64,000 nt of DNA from Aphanothece cf. minutissima CCALA 015 (GCA_003003925.1 PVWP01000008.1:62001-126000), one strand, 5' to 3'. Shown: positions 1 through 9,927, counted from the stretch's first letter. The notes: generated from the sequence alone by a model not told the origin. Translations and numbers: made by a program.

Positions 1-975
1 GTCTACGCCGATAGGGCGCTGGTCTCGATTGTGTCGCTGAAGATCACCAACCCCTCCCTCCCCGTCCGCCTGGTCTGTGACAGCGAGAGCGCACGGCGAC
101 TTCAGGAGAGCGGCCATCGCCTGCCGGGGCTCTGCGACAGCCTCGAGGCGGTGGAGACGCCGGAGGGATCGCTGGTTTACCGCCATCGCTGGATCAAGAC
201 CCAGCTGCCCCGCTTCCTCGGTGGAGGCGGCATCCACCTCGACACCGACACCCTCGTCCGGGGCTCCCTCACGGCCCTGCCCCAGGGCGACTGGGACTTT
301 GCTGCCGTTCCCGACTACAACCGCTGGGACATGGCCGAGCATCTCCGGACCCTCCCCCACGTGATCCAGGCCCTGGAGCTGGGCTGGCCGCTGAACCTGA
401 CGCGGTACTTGAACAGCGGCGTCTTCTGCTGGAAGGACACCCCCGCCGTCCATGCCTTCTTTGCCGCCTGGCATCGTCTCTGGCAGGAGGGGGTGCGGGG
501 CGGGGGGCTGCTGCAGGATCAGCCCTCCTTCAACGCCACCCTGCAACGCGGCCTGGTGAACCAGGCCACGCTGCCGAACGCCTTCAACACCATGGTCCTG
601 CCGGCCTGGGACCTCTCCCCGGAGGCCGTGGTCTGGCATTTCTGGTCGGCGGGGGGCTGGAAGGACCACTCCTTCGCCCAGCTGGTGGAGCAGGCGAAGC
701 ACCTGAGCACGGAGCGGCTGACGGCGAACGTGCGGCGGGCGATCCGCTTTTCGAGGCCATGGCCGAACTCCGGCCGCGGTCTGGCCCGCCTGCTCGACTG
801 GCGCGGCCACCGCTACGGCGGCTACCGGACGGCGGAGCGGCTCTGGCTCTCCGGGCAGCGGCGGGCCACCCTTCTCCACCTCCTCAGGCGCGTGCAGGGA
901 GCCGCCAAGCGCAGCGGCCCACCCGGGCGAGCGGCTATCCCCACTCCCGGAGGGAATCCCCGGCCGCACCGGTGA
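1..975 (+). CDS. Glycosyltransferase with DXD sugar-nucleotide site (5' end outside window)
   Basis: The reading frame is open from the first base of the window, so the gene begins upstream and the GTG at 31 is probably internal. The protein has the pattern of small sugar transferases of the capsular/initiation type: a region ending in WIKTQLP, then HLDTDTLVRG, whose DTD is the expected metal and nucleotide-sugar binding motif, then an LNSGVF segment about 50 residues later, which in these families marks the acceptor-side loop. The C-terminus is arginine-rich with no membrane segment. It probably adds a sugar to a surface polysaccharide or lipid. Donor and acceptor cannot be told from sequence. 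The following gene lies on the same strand after a short gap. Confidence 0.7.
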   Translation, partial: VYADRALVSIVSLKITNPSLPVRLVCDSESARRLQESGHRLPGLCDSLEAVETPEGSLVYRHRWIKTQLPRFLGGGGIHLDTDTLVRGSLTALPQGDWDFAAVPDYNRWDMAEHLRTLPHVIQALELGWPLNLTRYLNSGVFCWKDTPAVHAFFAAWHRLWQEGVRGGGLLQDQPSFNATLQRGLVNQATLPNAFNTMVLPAWDLSPEAVVWHFWSAGGWKDHSFAQLVEQAKHLSTERLTANVRRAIRFSRPWPNSGRGLARLLDWRGHRYGGYRTAERLWLSGQRRATLLHLLRRVQGAAKRSGPPGRAAIPTPGGNPRPHR

Positions 976-1014
976 CGCGATGCTGAGCGGAGTCCCCCTG
1001 TTCCGCCCCACGCC

Positions 1015-1752
1015 TTGGCCGCCGCCGACCACCTGCAGGCCCCCCGCCAGCACGGCCTGTTCCTGCACCACGGCATCGACCTGGGGGACGGCACCGTGGC
1101 CCACTACCTGGAGGGCCGGGAAATCCTGCGCAGCCCCCTGCAGGAGTTCAGCCGCGGGGAGTCCGTCAGCGCCGTGACCTATCCGGAGGGGGCCTGCTCG
1201 CCGGTGGGGGTGACCCTGCGGCGGGCCATGGGCCGCATCGGGGAGCAGCGCTACAACCTGCTGTTCAACAACTGCGAGCATTTCGCCCACTGGTGCAAGA
1301 CCGGTCGGCATCGCAGCGCCCAGGTGGAGGACTGGCTGCACACCGGCAGCCTCGGCGCCCTGGCCCTGGGCCAGTTCGTGCCGGCCGCCCTGCTCACCGG
1401 GGCGCGGGTGCTGCTGCGCCAGGGCCAGTCCCTCGCCGAGACCCTGGCCAGCGGCCTCGATCCCGAGCAGCTGGCCCGGGGTCGGGAGCTGGCCCGCCGC
1501 AGCCTGGAGCAGCTCGATGGCCTGCGGCAGCGACTGCAGGAGCGCCTGGAGGAGGAGCTGGCCCGGGCCGAACGGCGCTGGGGCGAAGGGGATCGGGATG
1601 GCAGCCTCGCCACCGGCAGCGACCCCTACGAGCGGCTGCGCCTGGCGGGGCAGAGCCTGGCCGACCAGCTGGCGGCGGTGGAGGAGATGGAGGACCGGCT
1701 GCAGCGCCTGCTGGAGCCGGGGGTGCCTGCCGAGGGCCCGGATCAGTCGTAA
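1015..1752 (+). CDS. LRAT (lecithin retinol acyltransferase)-like domain protein
   Basis: Residues about 13-95 carry the LRAT/NlpC-P60-type circularly permuted papain-like signature: an HHGIDLGDGTVAHY block with His18/19 and His30, and an NNCEHFAHWC block with the likely nucleophile Cys87. Members are thiol acyltransferases or hydrolases acting on lipids or peptides; the substrate here is unknown. Residues about 135-240 are charged, leucine-rich and probably coiled coil. The only plausible in-frame start is TTG 1015. The frame is open further upstream after the previous stop, but with no ATG or GTG. The ATG at 980 is in another frame. The 3' end overlaps the convergent sulfotransferase gene by 10 bases. 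Confidence 0.72.
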   Translation: MAAADHLQAPRQHGLFLHHGIDLGDGTVAHYLEGREILRSPLQEFSRGESVSAVTYPEGACSPVGVTLRRAMGRIGEQRYNLLFNNCEHFAHWCKTGRHRSAQVEDWLHTGSLGALALGQFVPAALLTGARVLLRQGQSLAETLASGLDPEQLARGRELARRSLEQLDGLRQRLQERLEEELARAERRWGEGDRDGSLATGSDPYERLRLAGQSLADQLAAVEEMEDRLQRLLEPGVPAEGPDQS

Positions 1753-2456
1753 CCCAGCGTCGCGAAATCCACCGCCCACAGCTGCCTCACGCGCGCCTCG
1801 GCCTCCGGCTCGAAGGCCTCGCCGGGCGGCAGGTGATCGGTGGCGTTCAGGTGCGGCAGGGTCAGCTGGCAGCCGAGCCGGCGGCTGACGCTCTCGAAGT
1901 CGGCCGCGAGGGTTTCGAAGCGGCCGATGAAGTCCACGATCACTTCGCCGTCGGGACTGCAGACGTAGGAGGTCTGGAACAGGGTCGGGGCCATCGGCAG
2001 TCCCCGATAGCGGTGCAGCTGGCCGTGGACAAGGTTGACGTCCTCCAGCGTGAAGCGTCTCCGGGCGACGGGCGGAGGCGGCTGGGCCGGGAGCGGGGTC
2101 GCCGGGCGATCGACCCGCCGGCCCGCCAGGCGCCGCAGCACCGACCGGGCCCTCCCGGGGGGCTCCACCGCCGGGGGCGAACCGCAGCGCGGCGCCAGGT
2201 TGTAGGCGAACTGGGAGGTGAACCAGTCGAGGGGATGGCGCACGAAGACGAACTTGAAGCAGGACTCCCAGACAGGACCGGGCAGCAGGGCGCGCAGAAC
2301 CGCCGGCGGCATGTGCTTGTTGGCCCAGAGACCCGGCAGACCGGTGTTGAGCCCATCCACATCACCGTAGGGGCCCAACTGATTCTCGATGGATGTTGTT
2401 CCGGTCTTGCCGTTGGAGATGAAGATGAACTTCTTTTCCAGGGAAATGATCGCCAC
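1743..2456 (-). CDS. Sulfotransferase family protein
   Basis: The N-terminus MAIISLEKKFIFISNGKTGT contains the 5'-phosphosulfate loop (K-T-G-T/S) of PAPS-dependent sulfotransferases. About 50 residues later FVFVRHPLDWFTS matches the 3'-phosphate binding region (R..PL.W..S). GTG 2456 was chosen because it places the beta-strand and loop at the usual distance from the start. The frame is open to 2624, with an ATG at 2537, but that extension is arginine-rich and looks non-conserved. The likely role is sulfation of a surface glycan or lipid, in keeping with the flanking glycosyltransferase-like genes. It is transcribed divergently from the next gene. Confidence 0.75.
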   Translation of the reverse strand: MAIISLEKKFIFISNGKTGTTSIENQLGPYGDVDGLNTGLPGLWANKHMPPAVLRALLPGPVWESCFKFVFVRHPLDWFTSQFAYNLAPRCGSPPAVEPPGRARSVLRRLAGRRVDRPATPLPAQPPPPVARRRFTLEDVNLVHGQLHRYRGLPMAPTLFQTSYVCSPDGEVIVDFIGRFETLAADFESVSRRLGCQLTLPHLNATDHLPPGEAFEPEAEARVRQLWAVDFATLGYD

Positions 2457-2647
2457 CGGGAAAGACTCTGTCGGCCAATTTCCCCGCCACCCTACAGGAT
2501 CGGCCCGGTTCCGTCGGCCCTTTCTATCGGCACCCATGGCAACGCCCTCGGCACAGAACGGTGGCCGCCGAAGTGAGAACACCACCATGGATGCGGCCCG
2601 ATTGCGAATGCGATGTAGGATCAACCAAGGACCATCCTTTCGGATGC

Positions 2648-3586
2648 GTGAAGAATCTCATCATCACCTCTTCCTTCGGTTATCACCCTGTCCAGCTGAT
2701 CCCGTTCCTGGAGTCAGCACAGCGGGCCTGCAAGGAAGCCGAGGTGACGATCATCACCTCACCGTCCGATGCGGTGCGCTACGCCATCCTCAACGAGCGC
2801 TATCCCAACCTCCGTTTCTTCCAGATCCCCGAAAGGAAGCGATCACGCCGGCCGGCAGAGAACGGAACGCCAAGCCAGGTCCGGCAACGTCTGAAGAAGG
2901 CCAAGCTCATCGCCCTGCTGCTGCTCAAGAGCAAGCTCGGCCTGCGGCCGATCATCCGCCACGACCGGCCTTCCGTTCTCGGCCTCAGCCTGCTCAACGT
3001 CCATGTCTGCCTGCGGCGTTACTTCGCCGCCCGGGACCTGCTGGCTGAGCGCGACGACGGGGACATGGGCTCCGTCCTGCTGGCCGATGTGCGTGATGTG
3101 ATCTTTCAATCCGACCCGTTTGCCCATGTGGGTTCCGGTCGCTACACGGGGGACGAGATTCTCAAGGTCAGGGACTGCCACTCCAACGCGGTCTGGATCA
3201 AGGCGGCCTACGGCGAGGAGATCTTCCAGCAGCTCGCCGACAGGGTCTCCGTCTGCTCGGGGGTTTCGATCGGCACCATCGGGTCGATGCGGGAGTATCT
3301 CGACGCCTTCTGCCGGGAAACCATCCGGGTGATGCAGGACAAATGCCTCGACACCCTGCCGGTCTGGGATCAGGCCTTTCACATCAAGATGCTTCTCCTC
3401 GACGGCTTCCCCTTCCAGACGGTGCCGTGGAACGGCTTCGTCGCCACCGTCGCCCAGGCGGGGGGGGAGCACCTGCGGGTGAATGGCGACGGGCTCGTGG
3501 AGGTGGATGGTCGGGTCCCGGCGATCCTGCATCAGTACGACCGACATCCGCCGATCCAGGAGCACATCCACGCCACCTACCGCTGA
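2648..3586 (+). CDS. Putative glycosyltransferase-like protein
   Basis: This 312-residue protein begins with a hydrophobic strand (KNLIITSSFGYH). Its centre has LLADVRDVIFQSDPF, a D-x-x-D motif in the position where nucleotide-sugar transferases bind metal and donor. It continues with a CSGVSIGT segment and VWDQAFH, which resemble the acceptor region of GT-A type enzymes. GTG 2648 is preferred because the longer frame (GTG 2561, ATG 2591) runs into the intergenic region shared with the divergent sulfotransferase. No membrane segment is seen. The family is recognised only loosely, so the call rests on the fold pattern and on the neighbouring surface-glycan genes. Confidence 0.6.
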   Translation: MKNLIITSSFGYHPVQLIPFLESAQRACKEAEVTIITSPSDAVRYAILNERYPNLRFFQIPERKRSRRPAENGTPSQVRQRLKKAKLIALLLLKSKLGLRPIIRHDRPSVLGLSLLNVHVCLRRYFAARDLLAERDDGDMGSVLLADVRDVIFQSDPFAHVGSGRYTGDEILKVRDCHSNAVWIKAAYGEEIFQQLADRVSVCSGVSIGTIGSMREYLDAFCRETIRVMQDKCLDTLPVWDQAFHIKMLLLDGFPFQTVPWNGFVATVAQAGGEHLRVNGDGLVEVDGRVPAILHQYDRHPPIQEHIHATYR

Positions 3587-3651
3587 GCAGCCCCGCCGAT
3601 CCGCCCGAAGGCGGTCCGCCTTAGGCTACCTGTCCGGTCAGGGCAGGGTGC

Positions 3652-5559
3652 ATGGTCCAGGCCTACGAGCCCCTTCATCACAAGTACCGGCCCCAGCGCT
3701 TCGACCAGCTGGTGGGCCAGAAGGCGGTGGCCGACACCCTCAGCCAGGCCCTGCTGCAGAACCGGATCGCCCCCGCCTACCTGTTCAGTGGGCCCCGCGG
3801 CACGGGCAAGACCTCCAGCGCCCGGATCCTGGCCCGCTCGCTCAACTGTCTGGCCAGCCCGGGCCCGACCCCGGAGCCCTGCGGGCGCTGTCAGCTGTGC
3901 CTGGACATCGCCGCCGGCAACGCCCTCGATGTGATCGAGATCGACGCCGCCTCCAACACCGGCGTCGACAACATCCGGGAGCTGATTGAACGCTCCCGCT
4001 TCGCCCCGGTCCAGGCGCGCTGGAAGGTCTATGTGGTGGACGAGTGCCACATGCTCTCCACCGCCGCCTTCAACGCCCTGCTCAAGACCCTGGAGGAACC
4101 GCCGCCGCGGGTGGTGTTCGTGCTGGCCACCACCGACCCCCAGCGGGTGCTGCCCACCATCCTGAGCCGCTGCCAGCGCTTCGATTTCCGCCGGATCCCC
4201 CTGGAGGCCCTGGTGGGGCATCTGGAGTGGATCGCCGCCGAGGAGTCCATCGGCATCACCCCGGAGGCCCTGCACCTGGTGGCCCAGCGCTCCCAGGGGG
4301 GACTGCGGGACGCGGAGAGCCTGCTCGACCAGCTCAGCCTGCTGCCGGCCCCGATCGCCGCCGACGCGGTGTGGGACCTGCTGGGGGCGGTGCCGGAGGT
4401 GGAACTGCTGCAGCTGGCCGAGGCCATGGCGGCGGCGGATCCCCTGCTGGTGGTGGAGGGCTGCCGGGAACTGCTGGACCGGGGGCGGGAACCGGCCGCC
4501 GTGCTGCAGGGGCTCGTCAGCCTGCTGCGGGATCTGCTGCTGGCGGGGGTGGCGCCCGACCGGCTGGAGCTCACGAGCGTGACACCCGAGCTGCGGCCGC
4601 GGCTGCCGGAGGTGGCGCGCCGGATCGGCAAGGCCCGCCTGCTGCGGTGGCAGTCCCAGCTGAAGGGCAGCGAACAACAGCTGCGCCACAGCGTCCAACC
4701 GCGGCTATGGCTGGAGGTGCTGCTGCTGGGCCTGCTCGCCGAACCGGCCACCGTGGCCGCCGCACCCGCCGCCGCCCCGGCGGGACCGCAGCCGCCCGTC
4801 GAAGGACAGCGGGTCAGCCGCAGCCCGGAGCCCGTGCCGGCCGCTTCCGCCCCACCACCGCCGGCACCCCCGGATCCGACCCCGGCCATGGCCCCGGCGG
4901 CCACCGCCGGGACCGTGCCGGCCGCTCCCCCACCGGATCCGGCGACCGCCCCGGAGGGACCGGCGCCCGCCGGCGAGGATCTGGCCGAACTGTGGCAGCA
5001 GATCCTCGCCGGGCTGGAACTCCCCTCCACCCGGATGCTGCTCTCCCAGCAGGCCCAGCTGCTGCGGCTGGATGAGCGACGGGCGGTGGTGCGGGTGGCC
5101 GGAACCTGGATGGCCATGGTTCAGAGCCGCCTGCCCCTGCTGGAGAAAGCGGTGGCCAGCGCCCTGGGAAGCCCGCGCCAGCTGACCCTGGAGGCGGGGA
5201 GCGACGCCCCCGGCGCCCGGCCGACCAGCCCCCAGGCTCCACCGGCCCCGGCCCGCCCACCCGTGGCCTCCTCTGCCCGGCCCACCACAGCCACAGCCGC
5301 AGCCACGACCACAGCCAGCGTTGCTCCGGCCACCGCCGCTCCGGCCGCCGCCAGGCCCTCCACCCCCAGCCCCCCGGCGGCCGCTCCCCCGGCGACGCCG
5401 CCCCCGGCGGCCAGGGAACAGCCCGACGAACCCAGGGCCGCCCCGGCGGCCGTGCCGGCGCCCATGCCCGCGGCCATCGATGCCCAGGCCACGCGCCTGG
5501 CCGAGTTCTTCAACGGTGAGGTGATCAGCGGCCTCAACGGCGATGCCGGACTGCTCTGA
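3652..5559 (+). CDS. dnaX: DNA polymerase III subunit gamma/tau
   Basis: DnaX is the AAA+ ATPase of the replicative clamp loader. Visible are Walker A GPRGTGKT at residues 47-54, a zinc module with Cys66, Cys77, Cys80 and Cys83, Walker B VVDECHM around 128-134, and a sensor region with RCQRFDFRRI. Residues 1-360 cover the three conserved clamp-loader domains. The rest is a long Pro/Ala-rich tail (about 370-450 and 530-610) around a short conserved island near residues 440-520, as in cyanobacterial DnaX. No intein interrupts the Walker A region, unlike some other cyanobacteria. The start ATG lies 65 bases after the previous gene, and the 3' neighbour is convergent. Confidence 0.97.
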   Translation: MVQAYEPLHHKYRPQRFDQLVGQKAVADTLSQALLQNRIAPAYLFSGPRGTGKTSSARILARSLNCLASPGPTPEPCGRCQLCLDIAAGNALDVIEIDAASNTGVDNIRELIERSRFAPVQARWKVYVVDECHMLSTAAFNALLKTLEEPPPRVVFVLATTDPQRVLPTILSRCQRFDFRRIPLEALVGHLEWIAAEESIGITPEALHLVAQRSQGGLRDAESLLDQLSLLPAPIAADAVWDLLGAVPEVELLQLAEAMAAADPLLVVEGCRELLDRGREPAAVLQGLVSLLRDLLLAGVAPDRLELTSVTPELRPRLPEVARRIGKARLLRWQSQLKGSEQQLRHSVQPRLWLEVLLLGLLAEPATVAAAPAAAPAGPQPPVEGQRVSRSPEPVPAASAPPPPAPPDPTPAMAPAATAGTVPAAPPPDPATAPEGPAPAGEDLAELWQQILAGLELPSTRMLLSQQAQLLRLDERRAVVRVAGTWMAMVQSRLPLLEKAVASALGSPRQLTLEAGSDAPGARPTSPQAPPAPARPPVASSARPTTATAAATTTASVAPATAAPAAARPSTPSPPAAAPPATPPPAAREQPDEPRAAPAAVPAPMPAAIDAQATRLAEFFNGEVISGLNGDAGLL

Positions 5560-5595
5560 TCACGAACGGCCGCACCGGCCAGGAACCTGAGGGCC

Positions 5596-6600
5596 TCAGG
5601 GCGACATCCGGCCACCCCGCAGCCGCCGTGGGACGTGGCCGGCCCAGCGCGCCACCTTGCCGGCGAGCAGCAGCAGGCGCACGACCGGGTTGATGGTGAT
5701 CGGCGGGTTGCCGTAGACGTGCCCGGCCGGATCCCAGAGATACTCGACGATCATCAGTCGAATCGTCTCGCAGAGAGACAGAAACACCCTGGCCGCCAGC
5801 ACGGGCTGCTCCAGTCGGGCCAGCAGGGCCAGCTTGAACTCCAGCAGGGCGAACAGCCGCCGCAGCTTGTGCCTGGCGAAGGCGGTGGTCTTGGAATCGG
5901 AATGGACCCGATAGCCGGTGAGGGGCTGGTCCAGATACAGAAAGCGCCCCCGCTGGGCCAGCAGAGCCCAGCACAGCCAGTCGCCGAAGCCAAGCACCAG
6001 ATTCGTCGCCCAGGAGATCGATCGCAGGGCATCCGCCCTGACGAGAACCGAGGAATTGCAGATCCTGTTTCTGATCAGATACTCGGAGAGATGGGAGAAG
6101 CGATAGGGCCCGTCCGGGTTGTTGTTGAAGTGGGACTGGAAGTAGCTGGACCGGCTGGTGTCACCCACCACCTCCACCGCCGTATGGCAAAGCACGACAT
6201 CGGGGTGCTGGCCAAGGGCCTGCAGCTGACGCTCCAGCTTCCCAGGCCGAAACAGGTCGTCGGCATCGAGCACCGCGATGAACTGGCCCGACGCCCTGCC
6301 CAGCGCCAGGGCCCGGGCGATCGTCTCGCCCCGGTTCTCACGACCCGGGTGACACAGAACCACCAGCTCCGGAAACGTGGTGGCCTGAAGCTGCTCCAGC
6401 AGCTCCCACGAACCGTCCGTCGAGCCGTCATCGACGACGATCACCTCCAGGGGCCGGTGCGCCTGCGCATAGACGGAGGCAATGGTGTCCTGGATGTAGC
6501 GAATCGCGTTGTAACTGGGGATGATCACGGACACCAACGGTGCCGATGACAGCGGGGCCGGACTCTCCTTCCGCTCGCGGGTCCCCCGACCGCGGCTCAT
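5596..6600 (-). CDS. Family 2 glycosyltransferase
   Basis: The N-terminal GT-A domain is clear: VSVIIPSYNA at about residues 23-32, VVDDGSTDGSW near 55, and VLDADD near 110 as the DXD metal site. The domain ends around residue 220 and is followed by a helical C-terminal part rich in Leu and Arg. No clear membrane span is seen, so it is probably a cytoplasmic or peripheral enzyme transferring a sugar to a lipid-linked or surface glycan. It sits 33 bases downstream of the next family 2 enzyme on the same strand, and the two may be co-transcribed. Specificity cannot be deduced. Confidence 0.88.
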   Translation of the reverse strand: MSRGRGTRERKESPAPLSSAPLVSVIIPSYNAIRYIQDTIASVYAQAHRPLEVIVVDDGSTDGSWELLEQLQATTFPELVVLCHPGRENRGETIARALALGRASGQFIAVLDADDLFRPGKLERQLQALGQHPDVVLCHTAVEVVGDTSRSSYFQSHFNNNPDGPYRFSHLSEYLIRNRICNSSVLVRADALRSISWATNLVLGFGDWLCWALLAQRGRFLYLDQPLTGYRVHSDSKTTAFARHKLRRLFALLEFKLALLARLEQPVLAARVFLSLCETIRLMIVEYLWDPAGHVYGNPPITINPVVRLLLLAGKVARWAGHVPRRLRGGRMSP

Positions 6601-6633
6601 GGCGACCCGCCCGGCCAGCGGGCTGCCGCGCCC

Positions 6634-8040
6634 TCAGACATGGCTGGCTTCCGAGGCGAGCTCGGGATCGGAATCCACCGCCCCCTCGCCGGGGTCGGCC
6701 GGGGCCAGCGGATCGCCATGGTCCTGTCCCAGGTGCAGGGTCTTGACCCAGACCAGCTTCTTGGGCAGCAGGGCCATCTTCAGGGTCACCCAGGGGATCA
6801 CCAGGAACCAGTGGACCAGGTAGAGGATGCCGAGCCCGGCACTGAGGGGGTTCATCGCCGGCAGGGGGGGACCCTCCGACGGCCGGCGGCAGCCCGTGGC
6901 GATCGCCATGCCCGAGAGGGCCAGGGCCACGATCGAGAACGGCCACATGGTGGGGGCCGTGCGGGTGAGCAGGGTGCCGATCAGGTCGGCGCTGGCCACC
7001 ACCGGCAGCACGTACTGCAGCAGGAAGAAGCAGGTGAGATCGAGTTTCTGGCTGAACCCGAGCCGGTCGGACAGCAGGCCGGGGCCGTAGTCGAAGAAGC
7101 GCTGCAGACCGCCCTCGGCCCAGCGCTGGCGCTGGCGCCAGAGGGCCGGCAGGGTCAGCACGGCCTCCTCCTGCACCGGCGGATCCCAGAGCACGCCGAT
7201 CGGCAGACCCTCGAGCAGCAGACGGAAGCTCAGGTCGAGATCGTCCGTCACCGTGTCCTCGTTGAAGCCGCCGACCGTCAGCAGCGCCTCCCGTGACAGC
7301 AGCTGGCCGTTGCCCCGCAGTTCGGCCACGCCGCCGTTGGCCAGACGCCCCTCCTGAATCATGGCGTCGAAGGCCATCTCCATCGCCTGGGCGGTGGTGA
7401 GCAGGTTGGTCTGGGCATTGGCCACCGCCTTGCGCAGCTGCACCGCCGCCCAGCCCCCGGACTCCGCCCAGGGCACGAGGCGCTCCAGCAGATCCGGCTG
7501 CAGATCGGCGTCGGCGTCGAGCACGAGCATCCAGCGGCCGCCCAGCTGCTGCAGCACCAGGTTCAGGGCCCCCGACTTGCCGCCGCCCGCATCCCGGGGC
7601 CGGCGCAGCACCCGCAGGAAAGGATGGCGTCCCTGGAGATCGGCCAGCAGCTCGGGCGTGCGATCGTCGCTGCCGTCATCCACCACCCACAGGGTCAGCT
7701 GCCCCTGGGGCCAGCGCAGGGCGGCGATGCGCTCCACGAGCCGGGCGATCACCGCCTGCTCATCACGGGCGGCCACCACCACATCGACGGCCGGGCCGTC
7801 CGCCGTCGGGGCCGCCGCCGCGGGAGCCACGCTGGGACTGCGGCGGAAGGCCTGCAGCAGAACGGTCCTGAGGCTGTAACCCCCGAGCAGGGTCGCCAGG
7901 GTGAGGGCCGGCACCAGGCTGCGGCCCGGCGGCAACCAGTGGGGGGCGATCCCCACCAAGCCGCAGCAGGCGAGGAACAGGGCCGCCTTGGCACGGCGTT
8001 GATCGCTGCCACTGCCGCTGTCACTGCCGCCGGCAGCCAT
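6634..8040 (-). CDS. Membrane-bound processive-type family 2 glycosyltransferase
   Basis: Two N-terminal hydrophobic segments (about residues 17-55) precede a GT-A domain with all four hallmarks of cellulose-synthase-like enzymes: VVDDGSDD, LDADADLQ, TDDLDLSFRLL and the Q-x-x-R-W box (QRQRW). Three further hydrophobic segments follow near the C-terminus (about 340-430). This is the architecture of a processive or polyprenyl-linked polysaccharide synthase in the inner membrane. ATG 8040 gives the N-terminus MAAGGSDSGSG; the frame is open to 8295, but that region overlaps the upstream SpoIID-like gene. It starts 25 bases after that gene's stop, so transcription is probably shared. Confidence 0.88.
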   Translation of the reverse strand: MAAGGSDSGSGSDQRRAKAALFLACCGLVGIAPHWLPPGRSLVPALTLATLLGGYSLRTVLLQAFRRSPSVAPAAAAPTADGPAVDVVVAARDEQAVIARLVERIAALRWPQGQLTLWVVDDGSDDRTPELLADLQGRHPFLRVLRRPRDAGGGKSGALNLVLQQLGGRWMLVLDADADLQPDLLERLVPWAESGGWAAVQLRKAVANAQTNLLTTAQAMEMAFDAMIQEGRLANGGVAELRGNGQLLSREALLTVGGFNEDTVTDDLDLSFRLLLEGLPIGVLWDPPVQEEAVLTLPALWRQRQRWAEGGLQRFFDYGPGLLSDRLGFSQKLDLTCFFLLQYVLPVVASADLIGTLLTRTAPTMWPFSIVALALSGMAIATGCRRPSEGPPLPAMNPLSAGLGILYLVHWFLVIPWVTLKMALLPKKLVWVKTLHLGQDHGDPLAPADPGEGAVDSDPELASEASHV

Positions 8041-8065
8041 GGTGAACCTCACGCAGGCGGTGACT

Positions 8066-9655
8066 CTAGGGGGAATCGCCGCCGGCACCCAGGGGCTGCA
8101 GCCAGGTGCCGGGGTAGTAGTGCGCCAGGATCCGCCGGGCACTCCAGCCGCGACCGGCCAGATCGATCGCCCCCGCCTGGGAGAGCCCGGCCCCGTGGCC
8201 GAAGCCCCCGCCGGACAGCTGCCAGACCCCCTCGCCCGCCGGCCGCAGGGTGAACAGGGTGCTGGGCAGGGTGCGCAGGGTGCGCCGGATCGCATCCAGC
8301 CGCAGCACCGTGCGGCCCCCGGTTCCCTGCACCTCCAGGGCCAGCACCCGGCCGCTGGGGCCCCGCGCCAGCACCTTCAGGGCTGTGGGACGGCCCACCG
8401 CCCGCCCCGGCCCGAGGGCGGCGGCGATCTGGGCAGCCGTGAGCCGCCGCTGCCAGCGGAAGACGGGATGGTCGGCCCCCCAGGCCGCCTGGCCGTCCCG
8501 CAGCAGGGTCGGCAGGGCGGCGGCCGCCAGGGGCACCGGGAAGCGGGCCTGGAAGGGGGCAGGCCCATCGGGGAAGGGATTCAGGTACGGGACCGGCGGC
8601 CCGCTCCAGGCCTCCTGGTAGCCGGCGCTGATGCCGCCGTTGCTGGCGTGGTAGACGGCGTGGATGGGTCCATCGGCAGCCATCAGCACGGCCAGCCGGG
8701 TGGCGGCGATGGCCTGGCGCACGGCGGCGCCGGCATCGCGCGGGTCGCTGTACACCTGGCACTGGGTGTCGGCGCAGAGGTGGTAGCCGTCCGCCGCGAA
8801 GCGGTGCTGGTTGCGCACCGCCCAGGTGCGGGCCAGCACGGCCTGGGCTTCCAGGGCCGCCGCCGGCACCCCGGCCCCGATCTCGTGGGGCACCACACCC
8901 TCCAGGTAGCGCTCCAGGGGGACCTGCTCCACCAGGCTCCAGCCGCCGTGGGCGTCCCTCAGCAGCTGGAAGGGGCCGGCGTACACCCCCTGGTTCCAGA
9001 GCAGGCCGCCGGGGGCCTCGACCCGGATCGGCCCGGCCAGGGGCACCACCCCCTGGGCCCGGCGCAGCTCCAGGCCGACGCGCTCGCTGACCGTCCGTTC
9101 GTACGCCTGCAGGCGCAGCCCCTCGGGCAGCGCAGCGGGGTCGGGGGCCCCGACCGGGGCCCACACCTCCCACTCGCGGGGCCGGGCGATCACGGCCGCC
9201 ACCCCCACCGAACGCCACAACCCGGCCGCCTGCTCGGCGCTCTCGAAGCTGGCAAACGGACCCAGCACCCGGCGCCGCAGCGCCACGGGCCCTGGCAGCG
9301 CCTCCCGGCGCCAGTGCAGCACCAGGGAGGGCGCCTGGAAGCGCTGGCCATTGGCGTCGATCAGGGTGAGCAGGCCCTCGTTGCTGCGCAGGCGCAGGGG
9401 CGCCGCGGCGGGGGCGTCTCCTGCCGCCGGACCCAGGCGGGCCGCCAGGGCCACCGCCAGCACCGGACGGGCCGCCGTGACCGGTTCCGGCCGGGCCACC
9501 GGCCAGTGCATCAGGCTGGTCTCCCCAGGGGACCGGGCGTCCGGAGGGGGTGGCGGCGTCAGGGCGGGCGGCCCCTGCTCGGCCCGGCAGCCGACCGGGA
9601 ACAGGAGCGCCGTCGCCAGCAGCAGCCGGGGCAGGACGCGGGGACGCAGCGACAT
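8066..9655 (-). CDS. SpoIID/LytB domain protein, probable lipoprotein
   Basis: The N-terminus has a hydrophobic signal ending in a lipobox-like LFPVGC, so the mature protein is probably lipid-anchored in the envelope. The central part (about residues 215-440) carries the SpoIID/LytB signatures: [17 protein letters not shown], then [15 protein letters not shown], and near the C-terminus [17 protein letters not shown]. SpoIID is a lytic transglycosylase acting on peptidoglycan stripped of its stem peptides, and LytB is an amidase enhancer. Cyanobacteria do not sporulate, so a role in cell-wall remodelling is inferred. It is transcribed divergently from rpmI across a 71-base region. Confidence 0.87.
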   Translation of the reverse strand: MSLRPRVLPRLLLATALLFPVGCRAEQGPPALTPPPPPDARSPGETSLMHWPVARPEPVTAARPVLAVALAARLGPAAGDAPAAAPLRLRSNEGLLTLIDANGQRFQAPSLVLHWRREALPGPVALRRRVLGPFASFESAEQAAGLWRSVGVAAVIARPREWEVWAPVGAPDPAALPEGLRLQAYERTVSERVGLELRRAQGVVPLAGPIRVEAPGGLLWNQGVYAGPFQLLRDAHGGWSLVEQVPLERYLEGVVPHEIGAGVPAAALEAQAVLARTWAVRNQHRFAADGYHLCADTQCQVYSDPRDAGAAVRQAIAATRLAVLMAADGPIHAVYHASNGGISAGYQEAWSGPPVPYLNPFPDGPAPFQARFPVPLAAAALPTLLRDGQAAWGADHPVFRWQRRLTAAQIAAALGPGRAVGRPTALKVLARGPSGRVLALEVQGTGGRTVLRLDAIRRTLRTLPSTLFTLRPAGEGVWQLSGGGFGHGAGLSQAGAIDLAGRGWSARRILAHYYPGTWLQPLGAGGDSP

Positions 9656-9726
9656 CGACGGGCAGGGGGGTTGGAGGAGGGTTCACCCGCGTCGTAGTGT
9701 GCTTGTTTGTGCCTGCGCCTACCGAG

Positions 9727-9927
9727 ATGCCGAAGCTCAAGACCCGCAAAGCGGCCGCGAAGCGGTTCAAGGCCACCGGCACCGGCAAGTTCATGCGCCG
9801 GCGTGCCTTCCTCAACCACCTGCTCGATCACAAGAGCCCCAAGCGCAAGCGCTACCTGGGGACGATGGCGGTGGTTGACGATCGTGACCACGACAACGTG
9901 GCCCGGATGCTGCCCTACGCCGGCTGA
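9727..9927 (+). CDS. rpmI: 50S ribosomal protein L35
   Basis: The 66-residue basic protein starts [20 protein letters not shown], the standard L35 opening, and contains the typical [10 protein letters not shown] segment. The ATG at 9727 gives the normal L35 length; the open frame extends upstream to 9550 only because of base composition. rplT follows after 74 bases, the usual L35-L20 pairing. infC, which precedes them in many bacteria, is not here. Confidence 0.97.
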   Translation: MPKLKTRKAAAKRFKATGTGKFMRRRAFLNHLLDHKSPKRKRYLGTMAVVDDRDHDNVARMLPYAG

